From MVRV01 sp964469905 (GTDB lineage Bacteria; Desulfobacterota; Syntrophia; Syntrophales; Smithellaceae): a DNA stretch of 64,000 nucleotides. Where the stretch lies: NCBI GenBank assembly GCA_964469905.1, contig CAYXZW010000003.1, forward strand, positions 75,308 to 139,307. Direction: 5' to 3'. The notes below the pieces were generated by a model, which had not been told where the DNA came from, searched no databases, and saw nothing but the letters and a program-made list of their open reading frames with translations. The position numbers were made by a program, and so were the translations under genes. This document shows, one piece after another, positions 35,916 through 44,257 of the stretch (position 1 is its first letter; each line of letters opens with the position of its first letter).

Positions 35916-35933
35916 TGCACAATTCGTTGTGCA
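35916..35933 (+). repeat. Perfect hairpin with TTCG loop between thiD and thiC
   Basis: TGCACAA (35916-35922), loop TTCG, TTGTGCA (35927-35933). It lies 6 bases after the thiD stop and 53 before the thiC start. No T run follows, so an mRNA processing or stability element is likelier than a terminator. Confidence 0.7.
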
Positions 35934-35986
35934 GTGATCGCAAAAAATTAAACGTCTTCATAAAGGCGATGTATTCGGAGGAAAAA

Positions 35987-37258
35987 ATGACACAACTGGA
36001 AATGGCCCGAAAGGGGATAATATCGGAAGAAATGAAAGCCTGTGCCAAGGCCGAGGATGTAACACCGGAGTTTATCCGGCAGGGAATAGAAAAAGGAACA
36101 ATAGTGGTCTGCCGTAATAGTAATCATGTCAGCATTGAACCTCTGGCGATTGGTGAAGGATTGCGCACAAAGGTTAATGCCAATATTGGAACTTCAAAAG
36201 ACCATGTCGATTTAAGCGTGGAATTAGACAAGCTCAAAATTGCTACTGATGCTGGGGCCGATGCTGTTATGGATCTTTCCACCGGCGGTGATCTGGCGGC
36301 GATCAGAAAAGCCATTATGGAAAAGGCAAAAGTGGCCATCGGTACAGTGCCGATTTATCAGGCTGCCTGTAAAATTATTGCCGAAAAGAAAGCCATTTCG
36401 GAGATGACGGCCGACGATATGTTTGCTGTGATTGAAGAAAACGGGCGTGATGGAGTTGATTTCATTACCGTTCACTGCGGGGTAACAAGACTGAGTGTGG
36501 CGGCAATAGAAAAGCAGGGCCGGGTTTTGGGTATCGTCAGCAGGGGTGGCGCCATGACCGCCAACTGGATGGCCTGCAATAATCAGGAAAATCCTTTATA
36601 CGAACAATATGACCGTCTGGTGGAAATCGCGCGGCAATATGATATGGTTTTGAGTCTCGGAGACGGTTTGCGTCCCGGGGCTAATGCCGATGCTACCGAT
36701 CGCGGGCAATTGCAGGAATTGATTATTTTAGGTGAACTCGCCTCACGGGCGCGGGCGGCAGGAGTCCAGGTAATGATTGAAGGACCCGGCCATGTTCCCA
36801 TCAGAGATATTGAAGCAAATATTCGCTTGCAGAAGAAAATATGCGAGGGTGCCCCGTTTTATGTTCTGGGGCCTCTGCCTACAGATATTGCTCCTGGTTA
36901 TGACCATATTACATCAGCCATCGGAGGGGCAATTGCCGGAGCCGCCGGAGCCGATTTCCTCTGCTATGTTACTCCTGCGGAACACTTGCGCCTGCCGACG
37001 CTCGAGGATGTCCGGGAAGGTGTGATTGCTGCACGCATTGCCGCACACATTGCCGATATCGCCAAAGGCCTACCCGGTGCAAGGGAACGCGATAGAAAAA
37101 TGTCCGAATACCGTAAAAGTTTTGATTGGCAGGGGCAGGTAGATTTATCCATCGATCCCCGAAAAGTCGAAGAGCTTTTGGAGAAAAGTAAAAGCGCCGA
37201 GGACGAAGGTTGTACGATGTGCGGCGAGCTCTGCGCGATCAGGTTAGGAAAGAAATAA
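35987..37258 (+). CDS. thiC: Phosphomethylpyrimidine synthase ThiC
   Basis: Radical SAM enzyme rearranging aminoimidazole ribotide to HMP phosphate. The start at 35987 is chosen because CGGAGG lies at 35977-35981 and the protein then begins as in the family (MTQLEMARKGIISEEM). This gives 423 residues, the short ThiC form without the N-terminal extension of enteric enzymes. Visible are NANIGTSKDH, DAVMDLSTGGDL, TVPIYQA, HCGV, MIEGPGHVP and the C-terminal cluster motif CTMCGELC. The Cys spacing here is Cx2Cx3C, one residue tighter than the Cx2Cx4C usually quoted. It is third gene of the riboswitch unit. Confidence 0.96.
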   Translation: MTQLEMARKGIISEEMKACAKAEDVTPEFIRQGIEKGTIVVCRNSNHVSIEPLAIGEGLRTKVNANIGTSKDHVDLSVELDKLKIATDAGADAVMDLSTGGDLAAIRKAIMEKAKVAIGTVPIYQAACKIIAEKKAISEMTADDMFAVIEENGRDGVDFITVHCGVTRLSVAAIEKQGRVLGIVSRGGAMTANWMACNNQENPLYEQYDRLVEIARQYDMVLSLGDGLRPGANADATDRGQLQELIILGELASRARAAGVQVMIEGPGHVPIRDIEANIRLQKKICEGAPFYVLGPLPTDIAPGYDHITSAIGGAIAGAAGADFLCYVTPAEHLRLPTLEDVREGVIAARIAAHIADIAKGLPGARERDRKMSEYRKSFDWQGQVDLSIDPRKVEELLEKSKSAEDEGCTMCGELCAIRLGKK

Positions 37259-37340
37259 TGGTTTTGTAAAAAAATCATTCTTTAATGAACGGTGACTTCG
37301 GTATGTCGTGAACAATAAGAATGTTCATAGGAGGAAATCC

Positions 37341-37649
37341 ATGATTTGCGTAATAGCCACGCTGAATTTAAAAGAAGGTAAAAGAGATGATTACCTGGTG
37401 GAGTTGCGGAAAATAATTCCCGACGTGCTCAAAGAAAGAGGGAATATTGAATATGCCCCCTTTATTGATTTGCCTTCCGGGTTTCCTGTGCAGCCGCCAC
37501 AGCGACCGGATACAGTTACAATAGTGGAGAAATGGGAAAGCCTGGATGCGCTGAAAAGTCACATGAGTGCACCGCATATGGGACCCTACCGCCAGGCGAC
37601 AAAAGATATTGTCCAATCAATGCAGGTGCAGGTTTTATCTCCGGCATAA
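37341..37649 (+). CDS. ABM-family (antibiotic biosynthesis monooxygenase-like) small protein, putative quinol monooxygenase
   Basis: A 102-residue dimeric alpha/beta-barrel protein. The start at 37341 has AGGAGG at 37329-37334. The ABM pattern is visible: ICVIATLNLKEGKRDDY at the N-terminus, the TIVEKWESLDALKSHMSAPHM block in the middle and a C-terminal strand. Members act as quinol monooxygenases or heme-degrading enzymes, but many are uncharacterised. It follows thiC by 82 bases without a visible terminator, so it may be read from the thiamin transcript; a thiamin role is not implied by sequence. Confidence 0.82.
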   Translation: MICVIATLNLKEGKRDDYLVELRKIIPDVLKERGNIEYAPFIDLPSGFPVQPPQRPDTVTIVEKWESLDALKSHMSAPHMGPYRQATKDIVQSMQVQVLSPA

Positions 37650-37729
37650 AATAGGCTATAGGCCGAAGACTGAAGACTGAAGGAAATGCACAATGCAATG
37701 ACAATAATAAAGAAAAGGCAAAGAATCGT

Positions 37730-39058
37730 TTGAAAGACAGCAGCTACAAAAACGCGGTAGAAATTGTTCGTAACCTCAAGCGCGAAGGTTTTGAAGCTTA
37801 TTTTGTCGGCGGTTGTGTACGCGACTTTATCCGCAACGTAACACCTGATGACTATGATATAGTCACCTCGGCTCATCCCGAACAGGTGATGGCCATTTTT
37901 CCCCGAACAGTTTCCGTAGGAGCAAAGTTTGGCGTTGTTGCCGTCATTATCGAAAGCCATCCTTATGAAGTGGCAACATTTCGCAGTGACGATGCCTATA
38001 TTGATGGCCGCAGGCCTTCCGGTGTGCATTTCTCTACCTCCCGTGAAGACGTTTTTCGCCGCGATTTTACCGTAAATGGCCTTTTAATGAATCCGGAAAC
38101 AGAAGAGATCATCGATCATGTCCATGGCCTCAAAGATATAGAGAAAAAAATAATCCGGACGATTGGTGATCCTGATAAACGTTTCAACGAAGACTATCTG
38201 CGCATGCTGCGCGGGATTCGTTTTGTCGCAAGCCTAAATTATGAGATTGATCCCGCCACCAATGATGCAATAGCGAAGCACGCTGCTAAGATTATACAAA
38301 TCAGTGCCGAACGACTGCAGGAAGAGCTCAGTAAAATACTTACCCGCACAGGTACCAGCCGTGGTTTCTCACTTATGGCCAAAACAAATTTGCTGCGGGA
38401 GATTTTGCCGGAAGTGGACCGGTTGCAGGGAGTTATGCAACCTCCGCTTTTCCATCCGGAAGGTGATGTCTGGCAGCATACTTTAATGATGCTGGATTTG
38501 TTGCCGAGAAAAGGTAAGCTGGCGAATAATCGTCAATTGGCCTGGGCCGCTCTCTTGCACGATGTCGGTAAGGCCGTGACGCGCACTGAGGATGAAAAAG
38601 GAGTTCATTTTTATGGCCATGTTCAGGCGGGAGAAGAAATTGCCGCCACAATTATGCAACGGCTGAGATTTTCGCGGAGCGATCAGGAAATAATAACAGA
38701 CCTGATTCGCTACCACATGGTGTTTATGAATGTTCAAAAGATGCGCCAGGGCAGGCTGAAGCGATTTCTGCGGATGCCGGATTTTGATTTGCACCTGGAA
38801 TTGCATCGACTTGATTGCCGGGCGAGCCACAATATACTGGATAATTATGAATTTTGCCAAGACCAGCTTCGGCATCTGGAGAAAGAAGATTTGCACCCGC
38901 CGCGCCTGCTTACCGGTCATGATTTGATGGCCCTGGGGTTTTCTCCGGGGAAGGTGATGGGGGAAATACTGCAGGCTCTGGAAGATATGCAATTGGAAGG
39001 CACGATCACCAGTCGTCAGGATGCGGAAAATTATGTCTTAAGTAAATGGAATAAGTAA
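37730..39058 (+). CDS. CCA tRNA nucleotidyltransferase / poly(A) polymerase family protein with HD domain
   Basis: A 442-residue class II nucleotidyltransferase. The N-terminal head shows GGCVRDFI and the metal-binding DYDIVTSAHPEQ, followed by the RRDFTVNGLLMNP motif and the RNA-binding EDYLRMLRGIRF helix. The C-terminal ~200 residues hold an HD phosphohydrolase domain (LLHDVGKAV, with upstream HTLMML). Enzymes of this build add or repair the tRNA CCA end, or are poly(A) polymerases; sequence alone does not separate them. The start is TTG at 37730, fitting the family N-terminus. The stop overlaps the next ATG by one base (TAATG). Confidence 0.88.
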   Translation: MKDSSYKNAVEIVRNLKREGFEAYFVGGCVRDFIRNVTPDDYDIVTSAHPEQVMAIFPRTVSVGAKFGVVAVIIESHPYEVATFRSDDAYIDGRRPSGVHFSTSREDVFRRDFTVNGLLMNPETEEIIDHVHGLKDIEKKIIRTIGDPDKRFNEDYLRMLRGIRFVASLNYEIDPATNDAIAKHAAKIIQISAERLQEELSKILTRTGTSRGFSLMAKTNLLREILPEVDRLQGVMQPPLFHPEGDVWQHTLMMLDLLPRKGKLANNRQLAWAALLHDVGKAVTRTEDEKGVHFYGHVQAGEEIAATIMQRLRFSRSDQEIITDLIRYHMVFMNVQKMRQGRLKRFLRMPDFDLHLELHRLDCRASHNILDNYEFCQDQLRHLEKEDLHPPRLLTGHDLMALGFSPGKVMGEILQALEDMQLEGTITSRQDAENYVLSKWNK

Positions 39059-39822
39059 TGAAGAATAACTGGCAAAAAACAGCATTTATAATATTTCTTT
39101 CTCTGCTGATTGTTGCCTGTCATAGTAAAACATCCCGCATAGAATCAGTATCGCCGCACGCTTCTGCAAAATCACTGGAACTGATGGGCTTCACAATTCA
39201 GGCCGGAGCTTTTGCTAAGGCAGAAAACGCGGCCCGTCTGACGGAAATACTCAAGGATCGCGGATTGGATGCCACATATTTTGTTGCGGCTGATGGTCTT
39301 TTCAAAGTTCGCTTCGGCAATTATTCGACAAAAGAAATTGCCCGGCAAAGAGCGCAAAAATTGAGAGACGCCGGTGTCATCGAAGATTTCTATATTGTTC
39401 AACCGGAAGATTATGCTTTTGCCAGAAAAAAACAGTACGGGACGAGTTATTTTCGGGAAGCTCTCGTCAAGACAGCCCGCGATTTTATCGGAGTTCCTTA
39501 TCTCTGGGGCGGTACATCGTCTGATAAGGGCTTCGATTGCAGCGGCTTGACAATGACGGTTTATCAATTGAACGGTCTTAATTTGCCTCGGCATTCGGGG
39601 CGGCAATTCGATGTTGGTAATCCTGTTGACAAAGAACATCTGCAAAAAGGCGATCTGATATTTTTTGCAACGAAGGGTAAAGGCAAGGTGTCGCATGTCG
39701 GCATATACATCGGAGAAGGCCAGTTTATCCATGCTCCTTCACGCGGCAAAAATATCCGCATTGATTATCTCTCTGGTAATTTTTTTGCCAAACGGTTCCT
39801 TGGCGGGAGAACTTATCTCTAA
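39058..39822 (+). CDS. Lipoprotein with SPOR and NlpC/P60 domains (cell-wall endopeptidase)
   Basis: A 254-residue predicted lipoprotein, lipobox IVAC near residue 21. Residues ~42-115 form a SPOR domain (FTIQAGAFAKAENAARL, VRFGNYSTKEIA), which binds denuded septal glycan strands. Residues ~135-254 form an NlpC/P60 papain-like peptidase with catalytic Cys in FDCSGLT, His in HVGIYIG and a third polar residue in HAPS. It probably cleaves peptidoglycan stem peptides at division sites. It is translationally coupled to the upstream nucleotidyltransferase gene. Confidence 0.93.
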   Translation: MKNNWQKTAFIIFLSLLIVACHSKTSRIESVSPHASAKSLELMGFTIQAGAFAKAENAARLTEILKDRGLDATYFVAADGLFKVRFGNYSTKEIARQRAQKLRDAGVIEDFYIVQPEDYAFARKKQYGTSYFREALVKTARDFIGVPYLWGGTSSDKGFDCSGLTMTVYQLNGLNLPRHSGRQFDVGNPVDKEHLQKGDLIFFATKGKGKVSHVGIYIGEGQFIHAPSRGKNIRIDYLSGNFFAKRFLGGRTYL

Positions 39823-40224
39823 ATAAATATTTTGCAGCTAAAATTTTTTTTTCATACTGCTCGGAACAAGATTAATATTTTCACTCCTTCGTTCGTAGTT
39901 ATTCCTTCCTGTTTGAAGTTAAGAGCTTCCCGATATGATAATAATATATTTCTTATCGCTGTCAAATCCTTGTCCATCAAGGATTACAGCGGTTGTAATA
40001 AAATATGAATGAGCTCTTATAACCTCTTTTGATAAAACGATTGATAATGTTTCTAATGGGAAGGCAATATATGCAAGAACAAAAAAATAAAAAAAATAAT
40101 TATTTTTGTGTAGTTTTTGTTGACCGGAGATAAAAAATAAAGTAAAATCAAACCATAAGAATGCATATGAATGCATTTGCAGAAATTAATCGAAATGCAA
40201 TTTGACAAAAGGAGGCTTTACCTG
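39823..40224 (+). other. AT-rich gap with a long hairpin, upstream of the Lys/Ala-rich gene
   Basis: About 400 very AT-rich bases. A strong inverted repeat is GCTGT-CA-AATCCTTG (39958-39972) with CAAGGATT-ACAGC (39978-39990), 13 pairs around a 5-base loop with a 2-base bulge and no T run. AATGCATATGAATGCAT near 40162 contains a short direct repeat. The ribosome site AAAGGAGG (40207-40214) belongs to the next gene. A minus-strand ORF of 85 codons across it looks non-coding. Confidence 0.4.
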
Positions 40225-40425
40225 ATGACAGCAACAGCAAAGAAAGTCGTGAAGAAGGCTGCAAAACCGGCAGCGAAGAAAGCAGTAGCCAAGAAAGTAG
40301 CAAAGAAGGCCCCGGCGAAGAAAGCAGTAGCAAAGAAAGTAGTAAAGAAGGCCCCGGCTAAAAAAGCAGTAGCAAAGAAAGTAGTAAAGAAGGCCCCGGC
40401 CAAAAAGGTAGCAACTAAAAAATAA
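40225..40425 (+). CDS. Lysine/alanine-repeat histone H1-like DNA-binding protein
   Basis: A 66-residue, extremely basic protein made almost only of Lys, Ala and Val with a few Pro. From residue 18 it consists of three 14-residue repeats KKAVAKKV(A/V)KKAPA. Such low-complexity tails resemble the C-terminus of eukaryotic H1 and bacterial Hc1/AlgR3-type proteins that coat DNA. The ATG at 40225 is preferred to upstream starts because AAAGGAGG precedes it by 10 bases. With no folded domain beside the repeats it is probably a small nucleoid-associated protein; that is inference. Confidence 0.8.
   Translation: MTATAKKVVKKAAKPAAKKAVAKKVAKKAPAKKAVAKKVVKKAPAKKAVAKKVVKKAPAKKVATKK
40276..40401 (+). repeat. 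Three tandem 42-base coding repeats
   Basis: The Lys/Ala gene contains three consecutive copies of a 42-base unit (14 codons), nearly identical at DNA level, each ending in AAGGCCCCGGC. The third and second copies differ at very few bases, pointing to recent slippage or unequal recombination, and the repeat number may vary between strains. Confidence 0.85.
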
Positions 40426-40969
40426 GCAAAGAGTTGAAGCTTTTTGCTGTTATCACTTTTGAGCGATTAAGTTCGCCGAGTGATTGGTTGTACCTTTTAG
40501 TAATTTACTTCCCGCAGGATGTGGGTAAGTATTTCCTTCGCAAAGCTGTACATTAGGATATTGGGCCGGACGTGAAGGAATAACAATAAAAGATCAAATA
40601 TGCCTGAAAATGCTGGAAGCATTAGAGGGCATTATTTTCTCAAAATCGGGCTGCCAACAAATGAGGTATATAGCAGCTGGCTTGCCCGGATTATATGTTA
40701 TCCGTCAGGCACAATAGAGGCTGTGGATTCTGCTAAAAGCATATGCTTATCGGTACCAACAAATGCAGTCTAATAACTGCTGCCAAGTATTCAATAACAT
40801 CCTGGTGTCTGCCGGTGCCTTTCCATCTGATATGCGGTAATCGTATTGATAATTTTTCACCTGAATTAAGACAGGAAAGAAAAACTTCCATAACTTTTAA
40901 GATTGAACGATTTACCATTGATCAGATTGAAATTGAAAATTAATAGTAAAAGGATGATTAACCAGAAAA
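40426..40969 (+). other. Unassigned gap with a hairpin and fragmented small ORFs
   Basis: A 544-base stretch. TACTTCCCGCA (40506-40516) pairs with TGTGGG-t-AAGTA (40520-40531), a strong stem with a 3-base loop and no T run. Short ORFs follow in different frames: 40600-40773 (57 residues) and 40743-40943 (66 residues, ending FKIERFTIDQIEIEN). They overlap by about 30 bases, so they could be one gene broken by a frameshift, faintly like a 2H-phosphoesterase (LigT) remnant. I could not establish any function. Confidence 0.3.
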
Positions 40970-42532
40970 ATGTCTGAAGATTATATCCTGTCTATTGATA
41001 ACGGAACGCAATCAGTGCGGGCCTTAATTTTCGATTTGCGCGGTAATCTCGTTTATAAAATACAAATCCCCCTGGAACCTTATTATTCACATGAGCCGGG
41101 CTGGGCAGAGCAGGATGCCGCTTATTACTGGCAGTCATTATGCCGGGCCTGCCAGATGCTCTGGCAGGAATCACCTGTGCCTAAAGAGGCTATCGCCGGA
41201 GTAACAATTACCACTCAACGTGCCACAATGATCAATGTAGATAAAAACGGCAAACCGCTGCGGCCGGCTATCGTCTGGTTGGATCAAAGGCGCACCAGTG
41301 GTTTAAAACCAATTGGCGGACTATGGGGGCTGGCCTTTAAAGCATCCGGTATGCGCGAGACTGTGGCTTACCTGCAGTCCGAGGCGGAGTCTAATTGGAT
41401 CAAGCAGCATCAACCCGAAATCTGGAGCAGAACGTATAAGTATCTTTTCCTTTCCGGCTATTTAACTTATTGTCTGACCGGCAGGTTTGTCGATTCCGTC
41501 GGTTGTCAGGTCGGATATGTGCCGTTTGATTATAAAAAGAAGCGCTGGGAGGCTTCCTGGAACTGGAAATGGGATATGACACAGATTGAACCGGAAATGC
41601 TGCCAGAATTAATTGAACCTGCAGCAATCATGGGGCAGATTACCCGCCAGGCTGCGGAAGAAACAGGAATACCGGAAGGTCTGCCGGTAATTGCCGCGGC
41701 AGCTGATAAAGCCTGTGAAGTTCTCGGTGCAGGTTGCCTGCAGCCGCATATCGGTTGCTTGAGCTATGGTACCACGGCGACAATCAACACAACTCATTAT
41801 AAGTATATAGAAGCTATTCCGCTGATACCGCCTTATCCTTCGGCAATACCCAATGCTTATTCCCTGGAAATTCAGATTTACCGGGGGTACTGGATGGTGA
41901 GCTGGTTTAAGGATCAGTTTGCCCCTTTTGAGAAACAACAGGCAGCGGAGTATGGTGTAGAGGCGGAAACAATCATTGAAGAACTGCTGCATAAGGTTCC
42001 GCCGGGATCTATGGGGCTTATCCTGCAACCTTACTGGTCTCCGGGAATAAAAGTGCCGGGGCCGGAAGCAAAGGGCGCAATCATCGGCTTCGGAGATGTG
42101 CATAGTCGGGCGCATCTTTACCGGGCGATACTGGAAGGTTTGGCTTATGCTTTGCGAGAAGGTAAAGAGCGCGAAGAAAAGCGCAGCGGGGTAAAAATAA
42201 CCGAGCTGCGCGTTTCCGGCGGCGGTTCCCAAAGCGATACGGCAATGCAAATTACAGCCGACATTTTTGGTTTACCCACAGCCCGGCCGCATATATATGA
42301 AACATCGGGTTTAGGAGCAGCCATTGATGCAGCTGTGGGATTAAAACTGCATCCCGATTTCAAAACGGCAGTAGCAGAGATGACTCGCATTGGCAGGCTC
42401 TTCGAACCTGACTTTAATACCCATCAAGTATACGATCAGCTTTATAAGCGAGTATACAAACAAATGTATGATCGCTTACAACCTCTCTACGAAGAAATTC
42501 GTTCTATTACCGGTTATCCGAGCAAGATATGA
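40970..42532 (+). CDS. FGGY-family carbohydrate kinase
   Basis: A 520-residue kinase of the glycerol/xylulose kinase superfamily. The N-terminal phosphate loop is LSIDNGTQSVRALIFD, followed by GWAEQDAAYYWQ and VWLDQRRTS. The second half has AAADKACEVLGAGC, GCLSYGTTATINT and the late RVSGGGSQSDTAMQITADIFG motif that binds ATP. The sugar or polyol substrate cannot be told from sequence. It has no sugar transporter or regulator beside it and converges on the CBS gene with a 14-base gap. Confidence 0.92.
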   Translation: MSEDYILSIDNGTQSVRALIFDLRGNLVYKIQIPLEPYYSHEPGWAEQDAAYYWQSLCRACQMLWQESPVPKEAIAGVTITTQRATMINVDKNGKPLRPAIVWLDQRRTSGLKPIGGLWGLAFKASGMRETVAYLQSEAESNWIKQHQPEIWSRTYKYLFLSGYLTYCLTGRFVDSVGCQVGYVPFDYKKKRWEASWNWKWDMTQIEPEMLPELIEPAAIMGQITRQAAEETGIPEGLPVIAAAADKACEVLGAGCLQPHIGCLSYGTTATINTTHYKYIEAIPLIPPYPSAIPNAYSLEIQIYRGYWMVSWFKDQFAPFEKQQAAEYGVEAETIIEELLHKVPPGSMGLILQPYWSPGIKVPGPEAKGAIIGFGDVHSRAHLYRAILEGLAYALREGKEREEKRSGVKITELRVSGGGSQSDTAMQITADIFGLPTARPHIYETSGLGAAIDAAVGLKLHPDFKTAVAEMTRIGRLFEPDFNTHQVYDQLYKRVYKQMYDRLQPLYEEIRSITGYPSKI

Positions 42533-42546
42533 TTGAAAAGAGATAA

Positions 42547-43200
42547 TCAGGGAAAGCGCAGCACGTTGAGAACAAAGTGCCCTGAATTCCAGAGTTCTTC
42601 GAGCATTGCTTCCGCTGCCGTGCCGGCGATCCTGACCACGCACATTTTACGGCCGTCCTTTTCTACCGAAATAAGGCTGACAACATGCACGCCCCACCGG
42701 AGGGCGATCGGAGCGATGAACCCGAATATGTCTTCTCCCTCCTTTGTCATTTCAAAGGTAATCTGCATACCACCCTGCCTGGAATCGAGGATGCTGACAA
42801 ACGCCCGGAATATATCCGATTCGGTAAGCAGCCCGACAAGCTTCGTTTTTTGAACCACCAGTAATGTGCTAATCTTCATGTTCCGCATGATTCTGGCAGC
42901 TTCGTATATTGGTGTTTCGGGAGTAACAGTTTGCAGGGCACGGCTCATAATATCCGCAGCCGTGGTATGAGTCGGCGAAGTGTCGGAAACAATAATAGCA
43001 AATGGATTAACATGGGGAGGATAGGCATGAAGAATATCGGTGGCAGTGATTATACCAACCGGATGATGACCGTTGTCGTGCTTTTCGATCACCGGTAGAC
43101 GGCGGATATGTTTTTGAGCCATAATGGCCGCTGCCTGGGTAATCGGTGTTGCAGTCTCAATTGTTATCAAGTCCCGAATCATCCACATGCTTACGATCAT
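42547..43200 (-). CDS. CBS-pair domain protein with C-terminal ACT-like region
   Basis: A 217-residue protein. The start at 43200 follows GGGAGG (10 bases upstream); the frame is open to 43257, but the extra residues look non-family. Two CBS motifs form a Bateman module: MIRDLITIETATPITQAAAIM with GIITATDIL, and IMSRALQTVTPETPIYEAARIM with GLLTESDIF. These usually bind adenosine nucleotides. The last ~75 residues (QGGMQITFEMTKEGEDIF, then VVSLISVEKDGR) resemble an ACT-like regulatory fold. Target unknown. Confidence 0.85.
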   Translation of the reverse strand: MIVSMWMIRDLITIETATPITQAAAIMAQKHIRRLPVIEKHDNGHHPVGIITATDILHAYPPHVNPFAIIVSDTSPTHTTAADIMSRALQTVTPETPIYEAARIMRNMKISTLLVVQKTKLVGLLTESDIFRAFVSILDSRQGGMQITFEMTKEGEDIFGFIAPIALRWGVHVVSLISVEKDGRKMCVVRIAGTAAEAMLEELWNSGHFVLNVLRFP

Positions 43201-43498
43201 TTTCTTATTGCCTCCCGGTCGCGAAACATCTTCTTTCTCATGAGAATCTTTTAGCATTACGAAATTAATAAATAAAGGGAGAAAAATAAGGTTAGTATAA
43301 TATATGATGATAGCGGAGAAATCATTTTCAATTTAAAATACGCAGCAACTGATGGATTTATTCGGGTATAATATCTGTATTGACATACCGCTAAATCCAT
43401 CATAGATAAACAACCATTCCGATTTCATGGAAGTTGCCGCCTGAATGGCGACTTGGTAGCAATATCTAAAAATTATAAGTTAAAGGCAGGTCAAATTC

Positions 43499-44257
43499 AT
43501 GCTGGAATTAAAAAATTTATATTTTACTGTGCCGGAAAGCAACAATGGCAGTACAGGTTTGCGAAACATTATCGATGGCATTAATTTCAAATTTGAAAAA
43601 GGTAAATTTTATGCCATTACCGGCCCCAACGGCAGTGGGAAAACAACTCTGGCCAAGCTGATTATGGGGATTAACACGGTATCTCAGGGGAGTATTGTTT
43701 TTGAAGGCAAGGATATCTCCGATCTTCCTGTCCATGAGCGCGCTCGGGCAGGCATTGCCTATAGTTTTCAGCAACCGGCGCGATTTAAGGGAATCACGTT
43801 TCGCGACCTGCTTTCCATTGCCACGGGAGTTGATGATGAGAAAAAGCTTCTGGAGATAATCTCGCGGGTCGGCATTTGCCCCCTGTCTTTTCTGGATAAA
43901 GAAGTCGATGCCAAACTTTCCGGTGGTGAAATTAAGAAAATAGAATTGGCTACAACGATAGCTTCCAGTCCTAAGCTGGCAATTTACGATGAACCGGATA
44001 CCGGTATTGATTTATGGACTATTGGTCCGATGGTGGACTTATTGAAAAAAGAACTGGCCTGCCACGAAACGACAACAATTGTTGTCAGTCATAATCGAGT
44101 CTTTCTGGAAGCTGCCGATGTTATTATAATTATCGATAAAGGACGCTTTGTTTACACCGGCAATTTAGAAAATTCGCTGCCGCTATTAGCCGATCTGAGC
44201 GTGTGCACATATCACGATTGCTGTGAAGGAGAAGATAATGCTGGATGTCTTAGATAA
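43499..44257 (+). CDS. sufC: SufC-like ABC ATPase of a minimal Fe-S assembly system
   Basis: A 252-residue soluble ABC ATPase. Walker A GPNGSGKTTLAKLIMG, Q-loop YSFQQPARFKG, signature KLSGGEIKKIELA and Walker B LAIYDEPDTGIDL are present. The signature, with IKKIE and the D-loop area, fits SufC more than a transporter ATPase, and there is no permease beside it. It overlaps by 20 bases with a SufB/SufD-like gene. The pair matches the two-gene SufBC-like systems of anaerobes (called SMS in comparative work), thought to build Fe-S clusters. No cysteine desulfurase, SufE or SufU is adjacent. Confidence 0.87.
   Translation: MLELKNLYFTVPESNNGSTGLRNIIDGINFKFEKGKFYAITGPNGSGKTTLAKLIMGINTVSQGSIVFEGKDISDLPVHERARAGIAYSFQQPARFKGITFRDLLSIATGVDDEKKLLEIISRVGICPLSFLDKEVDAKLSGGEIKKIELATTIASSPKLAIYDEPDTGIDLWTIGPMVDLLKKELACHETTTIVVSHNRVFLEAADVIIIIDKGRFVYTGNLENSLPLLADLSVCTYHDCCEGEDNAGCLR

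Noticed and set aside
39919..40176. Minus-strand ORF of 85 codons in the AT-rich gap before the Lys/Ala gene
   Set aside because: No ribosome site, a composition dictated by AT-rich DNA, and its 3' part is simply the arms of the 39958-39990 hairpin. No domain is recognisable.
40426..40470. AGCAAA/TTTGCT inverted repeat just after the Lys/Ala gene as a terminator
   Set aside because: The stem is only six pairs with an AT-rich loop and there is no T run after it.
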